Source: Costus lasius
Taxonomy: Eukaryota > Streptophyta > Magnoliopsida > Zingiberales > Costaceae
Length of the DNA: 64,000 nucleotides
Direction of reading: 5' to 3'
Assembly: GCA_027563935.2 (NCBI GenBank)
Contig: CM050447.1
Coordinates: 79,841,461-79,905,460 of the forward strand
A program made the position numbers and the translations under genes. The notes beneath the pieces were generated by a model. The model saw only the letters and a list, made by a program, of their open reading frames with translations. It was not told where the DNA came from and ran no database searches. This document shows positions 55,836 through 64,000 of the stretch, one piece after another (position 1 is the stretch's first letter; each line of letters begins with the position of its first letter).

Positions 55836-57537
55836 TGAAGAGTCCCCTTCAAGGGGGAGCGCAAGCAGATGAAACCCTAATTTAGGGGGCGCATGCATGT
55901 TTTGCTAGGGTTTCAACAACACAATCGCTTATATGCTCATATGATCAACTTTGATAGATTGAATAGATCAAGAAGGAGATCATACCAATGCCATCGAATG
56001 GATGGTGCCTTGGAAGCAAAGACGCAAGTGCTCCTTCTCCAAAGGTGACGCACACAACAAATGAAGATGGCTTGCTCCTTTGAATCCTTTGTGCTAGCAA
56101 AGTGCTTCAAAGGGTCCTTGTCGCGTGAGGATGATGAGAGATCAAGCTTGGCCGAGACTTCCTTCTCTTCTTTTCGTCAAGCGCTCTCCACCGAAAGATG
56201 GAGAAACCTACACAAGAGAGAGTTCGGCGAGAGAGTAACCTCCCACACTAATGTGGAGGCGTTACATACAATCCATTTGGAAACCGAATTCCCAAAATGG
56301 AAAGTAGTCAAGGCTCAAGCGTTCACCCTTAAGTGAACCAAGCGCTTAACTCATCTCCCATGAACCATGCGCTCATTCATGAGCCGGTTCAATGTCGGTT
56401 TGGTCCAAGACCAATTAACCCAAGCCATATGGTCTAGATCACAATAAACCCTAAAGGTTCAAGATCTAACCGTTGATCTCTTGATGCTCTTGATCTCACC
56501 GATCTAGCATCAAATCTCTCGATCGAAGCTTACCGATCTCAAGCCCTAATCAATCAAACATGATCAGACCAGATCTCACTTATAATCAGAGATCAAATCC
56601 CTTCAGACTGAACCCAAACAATTCAGTCCACACGATCTGACTTAAGTAAGCCATATCATCAAATTGTGCGACCCTGAGGGTTTCCTTTAAATGTCGGTAA
56701 CGATAACTTTCGTTATCACGATCAGTGAGGGGTATCTAGCAACACATCACTGTCTCCCGATATAAAGGAAAGAGTCTTCCAAGACTACACCCAAACCACA
56801 GCACAAGTGTGAATCCACTTCACTAGGCATACATGTTTCCTTTGCCACTAGATGTTCTTATTGGACAAGCATGTCAAGCCTGTAGCTCCAATATGATGAG
56901 CATGATTAGATCAGATGAACATAGTCATCAGGGTATGGCCATACACTATTCTCAATCATCTCATTCAGGGGGGCCCCTTTAGAACATCACACTCCTTAAA
57001 CAAGGAGACGGCAATCCTGTATCTATCACTAGTGCCCTAACCTGACTCATGATCATTATCCAAGATAGTCTATAACCATTATGTTTCAAATGATATTGAA
57101 CTATCTCAAAACAATGACAATCATCATTTAGAAACACAAGTGATCTCAAGTCAGAGGACATGTGCCACTTGTTGCAAACAAGGATTATTCACATTGTGAC
57201 AAGCAATTGAATATCCTAGTAGGGTCTGTCCAGTACATCCAATGTACCCATGAGTCTACATCTTATTCCATGCTCGAAGCATCCTATAAGATTAGAACAC
57301 ATATTAGTCTCAATCATATCAAGGCTGTCTCATGTTCACCAAGATATCTCGACTAAGGACATATAGCATGTCAGCCTAGCTGAACAGCTTTGAGACATTA
57401 TTCAGAAGAACACACATTGCAGCAGATGATGTAACAACCTGAATAATAACCATTGCCTTTATAAACAAAAGAGTTTATACATGATACTGATACAATCCCA
57501 AGGCCTCAAACATTAGCCTTAAGGGCATACCCCAACA
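55836..57537 (-). repeat. Copia-2 5' LTR
   Basis: 1702 bp, almost identical to 48543-50249. Followed on the right by TSD cctgg and the continuing G LTR. Confidence 0.94.
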
Positions 57538-58357
57538 CCTGGGACTAGGGTTTCATCCACTTTAATTTCCATGACTAGATATGAATAGATGTTCATCAGT
57601 CTAATTTAAATATGATAAAGACATAATTCACTTAATAAGGAAATCATCTCGCTTTCGTGCAGACAATTTACAAGAACCAATCCTCACTTTCGTGCAGGAT
57701 CTATTCGATTGTTAAATAAAAGTGAATCATCAACAAAGAACTCAAGGATCACTTTTATGCATCCGAATTCTAAGTTAATAATCTCAAGTGGAAACTCAAG
57801 AATCACTTTCATGCATCCGAATTTCAACACAAGTTCTACTTAAGGTTCTCCAACGTTCCAGTACTCAATTTCTTGCAATACCTCCTACGTTTATCACAGT
57901 AACTCAATCCCAGATTTAGATTATCAACATAGCAATTATACTTCTAAAATCTTAAAATAAGAACTAACCTAATTTCTTACGATGAGTTCCTAATATTCAA
58001 TTTTAGGGTTCCAAGTTCTTAAGAAAATCACCTTTCAGTCCATATTGCGAAAACTCTAAAACGTGATGATAATATGAAACTATGGAGAATTAAAGACAAT
58101 CGTCACAAAAGCATAATTATCATATTGAAATTAGACTGACGAACATCTATTCATATCTAGTCATGGAAATTAAAGTGGATGAAACCCTAGTCCCTGTTTT
58201 CTTTTCTGATTATCTGCATGCTATTTGATCATTTATTTACATCATATTCGATTTGCTTAGCTAGTGAGAAAACAATTATTTGGTACTTAACAATAAGGTC
58301 TCTGTGGTCCGATATCTTTTATTACTTCGAAGTATCCGTGCACTTGCGAACACAACA
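57538..58357. repeat. Right LTR remnant of G with inverted terminus
   Basis: 57543-58118 is LTR in minus orientation, continuing 48385-48542 across copia-2 and aligning with about the last 740 bp of the D LTR. At about 58118 (ataattatcatatt) it joins about 240 bp of LTR end in plus orientation, finishing tgcacttgcgaacacaaca at 58357. The plus piece is the inverse of 48385-48542 plus 57543 to about 57620, with few mismatches. The CACGA-type repeats are at about 57655-57815. Confidence 0.85.
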
Positions 58358-58892
58358 CCAGCTATAGCTAAAAGGGACGACCTAAAATTATAGGAAGTCT
58401 AGAATCCTCCTCCATCTCGAGGGCAATAAAATCAGCAGGTATCAAGAACTTACCAACCTTAATAGGCACATCCTCTAAGCTACCTACCAGATGTCGTACA
58501 GAGCGGTCGGCTAGATGTAGAGAAACAGAAGTGGGCTTAAGATCTCCAATGTCCAGCTTCTTACAAATAGAGTGTGGCATCAAGCTGACACTAGCCCCTA
58601 GATCACACAAAGCACTGTCAATAGACATATCACTAATCAAACAAGGAATAAAAAAACTCTCTGGATCCTTAAGCTTCGGTGGCAACTTATTCTGAATTAT
58701 TGCACTGCACTCTTCAATGAGTGCGACCGTTCCATGCTCTTCCAACTTCCTCTTATTGGACAATATCTCTTTCAAGAACTTGGCATATGAAGGCATCTGT
58801 GACAAAGCCTTAGTGAAAGGTATATTAATATAAAGCTTTTTAAGTACCTCTAAAAATTTGCCAAATTGTTTATCAAGTTTAACCTTTGCCAA
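58358..58892 (-). pseudogene. pol: Element F protease, N-terminal part
   Basis: KVKLDKQFGKFLEVLKKLYI, MPSYAKFLKEILSNKRKLEE, LCDLGASVSLMPHSICKK (active-site D-L-G intact), LEDVPIKVGKFLIPADF, then RLPIILGRPFLAIAG where G is inserted. Coding continues at 32518 beyond G. Confidence 0.87.
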
Positions 58893-60221
58893 TCTCTAAG
58901 GGAAAGGTACTGGCAGTTTGTAGGGAGGTAGTGGTACATAAACTAGTTCTGGCTCCCTATCTTACAAAGATGTGTCACCATTGTTTCCTTCATCCTCTGT
59001 GGATCCAGAATTTTGCACCTCCTTGTCTCGTGTTGTATCTGGTGCTCGTGGCTCTTCCAATTATTTCTGACTACATGTTGTAATGGCATTGCAGTGCTCA
59101 CGTGGGTTTACCTCTCGTTTCCTTGGTAGTCTACCTATAGGCCTACTTGAAGAGCTAGACTACTGAGCTATTTGAGTTTCCAACATCTTTTGATGGGTCA
59201 TCATAGATTCCATCTCAGAAGTCAAATTCTTGAAATCATCGAATTGATGTATGAAATTGTCATTCTGCTTGGTCTATGTGGCAATAAAGGTCTCCATCAG
59301 AATTTTTAGTTTCAACTTCTGAGGAGCTTGTTGAGGTTGGTTGTACTGTCTTTGCTGAAAGCCAAAGGGTTGTCGATTATTACACTGAGGTGCTTATTTT
59401 TGATTACTCCTCCATGAAAGACTGGGATGGTTCCTCCAACCAGGGATGTAAGTGCTTGAGTATGGGTCATTCTAAGGTCTTCCATTATAATTCCCAATTG
59501 CATTCTCATGTTCAGAGTCACACTCACCCTATGTAGAAACTCCCAAATGACAATCCTGTGTATAATGTCTTGCATTACCACAAATCTCATATAAAATAGC
59601 ATTAACAATGGCAGGATTAAAACTTAGAGAATTAATTTTACTAGTTAAAGAATTAACCTTGGCGGTACGCAAAGTGATAGCATCTAAGTCATACCTACCT
59701 ATCGCCTTAGCAGAAGGCCCTCTCTCACTTACCCATTGACAATAATTCAAAGCCATTTCTTCAAACAAATTAATTGCATCATCCACACTCTTGTTCATGC
59801 TTGCCCCATCTGCGGCAGCATCAACTATCATACGAGTATTATAATTCAATGCATTATACAATGTGTGAATGATTACCCACCTGTCGAGGCTATGGTGTGG
59901 ACACATTCTCTGAAGTTCTTTAAATCGGTCCCACGCCTTGTACAATAATTCTCCTTCTTTTTTGAGCAAAGCTCGTGATCTGGTTCCTAAGCTATGCAGT
60001 TTTGCTTGGGGAAAAATATTTTGCTAAGAATGCATTCGAAAGTTACTCCCAAGTTGTTATAGAACTATGCAGAAGGGAATGTAGCCAAGCGTGCGCTCTG
60101 TCCCTGAGAGAAAAAAGAAAGAGTCTAAGTTGTTCGCCTCAATGGTGGGACGAGCAATACTAGAGTGAACCCATTGCACATTCGGGATTGCAAAATCCCT
60201 CAATGATCTATGATCATCCAT
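58893..60221 (-). pseudogene. gag: Element F gag, deleted and frameshifted
   Basis: Start MDDHRSLRDFAIPNVQW at 60221, then RPTIEANNLDS. A deletion joins directly to SLRDRA, losing about 60 capsid residues found in A. Later EGELLYKAWDRFKELQRMCP and LFEEMALNYCQWVSERG are clear. The zinc knuckle reads Y-E-I-C-G-N-A-R-H-Y-T-Q-D-C: the first Cys is Tyr. A Q/P-rich region and a coiled segment follow as in A. Several stops are present. Confidence 0.78.
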
Positions 60222-60637
60222 CTTTGATGTTTGATAATGCTTAAATAATCCAATTCCTTTCTGTTTTCATTGGAGCTGGAATGTTCTTTCGATCTTTGGA
60301 TCCTCTTTAAATAGCTTTCTATCCTAAGAACTCCTAGGCATAAATAAGCAATAACAATTAGGAATAGATAAAAGGTAAAAAAATAAAATAAGAAAAATGA
60401 TGTTAGAACTAGAGAAATTAAAAAGCAATAAAGAAGTATCTAAGAATCCTATACAAAAACCAAGTGAGATTAAAGCAGAAATAACAAAAAAAATTTTAAT
60501 TTATACAAAATAACTAACAATATAAAAAAATATAAAGTATTTACAAAAATTAAAATTATAAAAAAAATCACAACAAAAATACAGTAAAATATCTAGTCTA
60601 GCAATCCTTCGATTGAGTCAATATTGATGAAATTGGT
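60222..60637 (-). other. Element F untranslated leader
   Basis: AT-rich stretch between primer site and gag start. The minus strand contains a decayed E-R-x-F-x-x-R-R motif near 60270 similar to the extreme Gag N-terminus in A and B. Otherwise nothing is seen. Confidence 0.5.
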
Positions 60638-60654
60638 CTCTGGTAACGGTGCCA
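60638..60654 (-). promoter_or_regulatory. Element F primer-binding site (tRNA-Asp, decayed)
   Basis: Minus-strand TGGCACCGTTACCAGAG, about four changes from the tRNA-Asp complement, six bases from the LTR end. The decay agrees with F being the oldest element. Confidence 0.8.
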
Positions 60655-60660
60655 AAAACT

Positions 60661-61575
60661 TGATGTGTTTCGCAAATGCATGGACAAATTGAAGTAACAA
60701 AAATATCGATCCCACAGGGACCAATGATTAAGTACTAACTCTACTTGAGAACGTTAGCTAGACAAATCCGAAAAGAGTTGGATTTAATCTTAACTAAACT
60801 TTAGAGAGAGTAAAACAGACTTTGGGTGTAATCAATTTGATAGAAATTCAGGACTTCAAGTTCACAACACTAAGTTTCATGACTTTTTATAACTAAAAGC
60901 ATCTTAAGAAGGATTTACTTTGTTGAAGGGGATTTATCCGCATGTACATATTGCCCCCTGCCCCCTCGGTAGTATAATCCGGTGTCTATTTGAATTAATC
61001 TCCTACTCTCGTGATTATTAATTCGAAATAAACTCAATGAGTTCTTAATAAATCTAGAAGATCCCTCAAGTCGATTCGAACTACTCTCGTGTTCAAATCA
61101 ACTTGTCCAAAAATTATAAATCCGATGTCACAATTCATCTCTTAGTACCTCTTGCGACGTCTCAAAATATGCAAATTATGGCTAGTAATCAACACGTAAT
61201 AAGCACAACAATTATTGAATCTAACACAAATTAATCACTTCATAAGAAGATAATAATAGTCAAGTCATGAAAACATAGAGGGTTACACCCTAAATCCTAA
61301 ATAAAGAGTTTACGCTGACATAGTAATAATATCAACATTATAAAAATCCATGTTTTTTTTATTACAAATTGGCAAATAAATATGAAATCGACAAAGGAAG
61401 ATAAGAATTATGGCTCCCTGATGAAGATCAACGCCAGCTAGCTGGAAAATCGAAGCTTTTCTAGTCAGAAATTGGAGATCGCCGTCGTTCGCCCTAGCTC
61501 TCACCTCTTCGTCGAATTCTCCTTGTAAATCGGCTAAAAAGTCCCAATAATTGCTCCTAAGCTTACTTATATAGT
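60661..61575 (-). repeat. Element F 5' LTR, upstream part missing
   Basis: Ends (minus) gcgaaacacatca at 60661. It aligns in outline with the B LTR (ctctcgtgat repeats at about 61014 and 61087). TATA-like tatataag lies at 61566-61573. Just beyond it the sequence switches to H, so the U3 part with any palindrome array is gone. Confidence 0.7.
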
Positions 61576-62554
61576 TTCTGTACCCACATAGATACACATT
61601 TTTTATTTGGACTTCAACTCTTATCTTCGGTACCACTACCAATTTTACGTAGTGCTAAGTAGAGAAGTCATTTTCTTTTTCTCTCTCTTTTTTTTTACAA
61701 ACTTCAACCCATATCTTTGGTACCACTGCCAATTTTATGCAGTACCTTGTAGGGGAGTCTCTCTCTCTTTTTGGATCTTGAATTCTTTCTTCCCAACAAA
61801 TAGTAAGATAAATTAAACATCAACTAGGTTAATCAATTGACATTAATTCAAAATTTACACTCATATGCTCATTTTATTCAAGAAAGATGTTTCACTCTTA
61901 TATTGCATTCATCAAACAACATACCTACCCAAAAACCTTATGCATCAATCAATGAAGGATTTCAAAAAGTAGATATATATTGAAGAAATAAATTCAGCAT
62001 AATAGGTATATCTCCACTCATAGGCATTGACATGCATAAACATTCATCATTATAGAAAAATCCACCCATCTACGAAAAACATATCATCAAATTAAAAGTT
62101 TTATAATCATCAATCTTATCATATCCATAAAACCAATTTGAAAAATGTGTAGACTAACATAGTCACATTAGAACAAAACAATGAATCCATATATCCATAA
62201 ATAACTTTTCCAGAGAAAATTATAAAGTAATACAACCATGATAAAATCAAAGATGCAACCATATGAAATAATCATGAATACAAGAGAGTGCAAATGATAC
62301 TCACAAAACTATATAGCAAGCTCAATCGTTGTTCGGGGTGTAGCATCGGGGCAGGTGCTGCTAAACCTTCCTCAGAGATGCGCCTTATGAAAATTTCACC
62401 TGCACATATTTTTAGATACATAAGGCTCAGATCAAAAATAGTATCTTAATTTAACAAAAAAACAATTTTTTTCAAAGGAGAATCAGAGATATAGCTGGAG
62501 GTCCGAAGAGGGAGCCGGTGGAAAGAGCTGATGCAGCAATAAAGATGATGGTGT
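61576..62554 (-). mobile_element. Fragment H: 3' non-coding region of another Athila-type element
   Basis: Alignable on the minus strand with the G 3' region (about 33205-34170), including both GGCACTG...CAGTG boxes (61629-61660 and 61718-61750). No LTR separates it from F's LTR, so a deletion probably fused them. No gene is present. Copia-3 is inserted at its right end. Confidence 0.7.
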
Positions 62555-62622
62555 TGTTGGTGTATATTCCCTGAGACCTGTATTTGGTCAAACTATGTAC
62601 TACTTGACTTTGATATTTCTTT
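62555..62622 (+). repeat. Copia-3 5' LTR stub
   Basis: About 68 bp matching 63215-63282 with one change (ttcc for tgcc), then an abrupt switch to RNase H sequence. Confidence 0.9.
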
Positions 62623-62623
62623 A

Positions 62624-63193
62624 CAGCACTGGGTGGCTGTAAAGAACATCCTAATGTATCTGAGAAGAACTAAGGATTTGTTCTTGGCCTACAAGGGACA
62701 GGAAGATCTCAGTGTTCAGGGCTACACTGATGCGTCATTCCAATCTGACCCTGACAATTTCAGATTGCAGGCCGGCTATGTGTTCAAATTAAATTGAAGC
62801 ACTGTTTGCTGAAAAAGCTTCAAGTAGTCCACCATAGCTGATTCTACAACAGAGGCCGAGTATGTCGCTGCTTATGAGGCAGCCAAAGAAGCTGTTTGGA
62901 TAAGGAAGTTCATATCTGATCTTCAAGTGGTTTTAACTGCTGTGGATCCCGTTGAGCTCAATTGTGACAACAATGGAGCCATTGCACAAGCAAAGGAACC
63001 ATGGTCTCATCAAAGGTCCAAACACATACTCAGGAGATTTCACCTGATCAAAGAGATCATTGATCGGGGTGATGTCAAGATTAGCAGAGTTGATAGAGAG
63101 AACAATCTAGTAAATCCACTAACCAAGGCTTTGGTGCAGCAGAAGTATGGTGGTCATGCCAAGGATATGGGGTTGAGAATCCTTGACCTCTAG
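62624..63193 (+). pseudogene. pol: Copia-3 RNase H with three stops
   Basis: QHWVAVKNILMYLRRTKDLF, then GYTDASFQSD, STTEAEYVAAYEAAKEAVWI and NCDNNGAIAQAKE, ending DMGLRILDL. Stops cluster at about 62795-62840, at the positions of Gly, Trp and Gln in copia-1 (GGAVVWKSFKQS). The last two are G-to-A and C-to-T. Everything upstream (leader, gag, protease, integrase, most of RT) is deleted. Confidence 0.88.
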
Positions 63194-63197
63194 GTCT

Positions 63198-63214
63198 AAG
63201 TGCAAGTGCGAGAT
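63198..63214 (+). promoter_or_regulatory. Copia-3 polypurine tract
   Basis: aagtgcaagtgcgagat next to the LTR, differing from copia-1 by one base within the tract. Confidence 0.8.
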
Positions 63215-64000
63215 TGTTGGTGTATATGCCCTGAGACCTGTATTTGGTCAAACTATGTACTACTTGACTTTGATATTTCTTATATCATCCTGGCATTGTC
63301 GTTATCAATGTTTGTCTACACCTGCGATTGTGTACTTACATGATAATGTCCTTGGAGACAGATTGAATCTGTGCTCAAATAATTGTCCCCAATCGATGTA
63401 CCTGAGTAGATATGGGACAGCCCTAGTACTTGTGAGACTGGTATATCGGCTGGTTAGGCACGAGGTACTAACGCAGACATATGGGTATATCAATGGTAGA
63501 TATACTGGACAAGACCCGCTGTGAGGCAATGACTTAGTGTCATGAGTTATCCTCACAAGTGATAGGATATGCATTGATCCTTAGACTTGAGGTCATTGAC
63601 TCTTCTGTATGGTTAGGGATATACTTTGATGCAACCCAACACCTCGCCGTACTTGGGAGGTTATAACGGTTGTCATTGAGTATGTCACGACCCATATTAA
63701 AAGATCAATGCACAAACAAAAGGATTTGCCCCTTCCTAAGGGAAGTTTGATATCCATCGAGCTCCTCTATGGTTCTATGACTGAAAGTGTATGGTCATAC
63801 CCAAGTGAAGACCTGATTTAGTCATAGCCATGTGATTAGGTGAAAACAACACACTTGTCCAATCGGATATCAGTTCGGCAAAGTGACTATAATGTATCTG
63901 TACCTAGTCGCGATGATGGTGATGTCGATGTCGATATCCATTCCAAGACCTGGGTAGCAGCGATGCACTGCTAGGTGCTACTCACTGCTTGTGGTGACCT
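63215..64000 (+). repeat. Copia-3 3' LTR, first 786 bp
   Basis: Begins tgttggtgtatatgccc and has blocks in the order of the copia-1 LTR (gagacag..., tactggacaagaccc, catacccaagtga, cttgtccaat). Truncated by the window edge. Confidence 0.85.

Larger units (their letters stand above)
48543..57537 (-). mobile_element. Copia-2: nearly intact Ty1/copia element in the LTR of G
   Basis: 9.0 kb, same family as copia-1 but on the minus strand. LTRs at 55836-57537 (5') and 48543-50249 (3'), TSD cctgg at 48538-48542 and 57538-57542. I count about five substitutions and one 5-bp indel between the LTRs, so it is also young. The leader, gag and pol are almost identical to copia-1 outside the LTRs. The main lesion is a deletion across the Gag zinc knuckle. 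Confidence 0.95.
62555..64000 (+). mobile_element. Copia-3: collapsed copia element, continues beyond the window
   Basis: 5' LTR start (62555-62622) is joined directly to RNase H coding sequence (62624-63193), followed by the purine tract and 3' LTR (63215 onward). Candidate TSD ggtgt at 62550-62554; the other side is outside. The LTR start tgttggtgtatatgccctgag and later stretches resemble the copia-1 LTR, so it is a related family. Confidence 0.85.

Overview
The window is a pile of nested LTR retrotransposons from a flowering plant. I found no host gene, tRNA or rRNA gene and no bacterial feature. The plant origin rests on Ty3/gypsy elements of Athila type (primer sites matching plant tRNA-Asp, RT motif F-M-D-D, a third ORF after pol) and on Ty1/copia elements primed by initiator tRNA-Met. 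A dense, layered arrangement like this is usual for heterochromatin of a repeat-rich plant genome.

Nesting read from terminal repeats and 5-bp target-site duplications (TSDs). The oldest resident is F, a minus-strand Athila element whose 5' LTR, primer site and gag lie at 61575-58893. Its protease was split by G (32519-58357, TSD ccagc) and its integrase by B (up to 29432, TSD cctga on the visible side). B, also minus, was split in its third ORF by A (plus strand, ending 23015). A runs off the left edge. It was cut by a chromovirus-type LTR ending at 2924 and by a young copia element, copia-1 (4849-13944, TSD gagat). G's right LTR was hit by D (36865-48379, plus strand, TSD ctgtg) and by copia-2 (48543-57537, minus strand, TSD cctgg). 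D in turn holds a solo LTR (42203-43283, TSD ctatt/ctact). Right of F are a fragment H of another Athila-type element and a collapsed copia-3 (62555 to the end).

Nearly all coding regions are decayed. The intact or nearly intact reading frames are copia-1 (one stop codon at 10534), copia-2 (a small deletion removing the Gag zinc knuckle) and the protease-RT part of D. By comparison with relatives, most stop codons fit C-to-T or G-to-A changes.

The most interesting signals are non-coding. A, B, D and G carry arrays of family-specific short palindromes in equivalent places: in the LTR upstream of the promoter region and again just after pol. Each element has its own palindrome sequence but the same layout. 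The post-pol array follows a conserved hairpin box, and A, D, G and H share a duplicated box before the 3' LTR. G has inverted LTR pieces at both ends inside a matching TSD. The copia leaders carry two hairpins that differ by a paired, pairing-preserving substitution.
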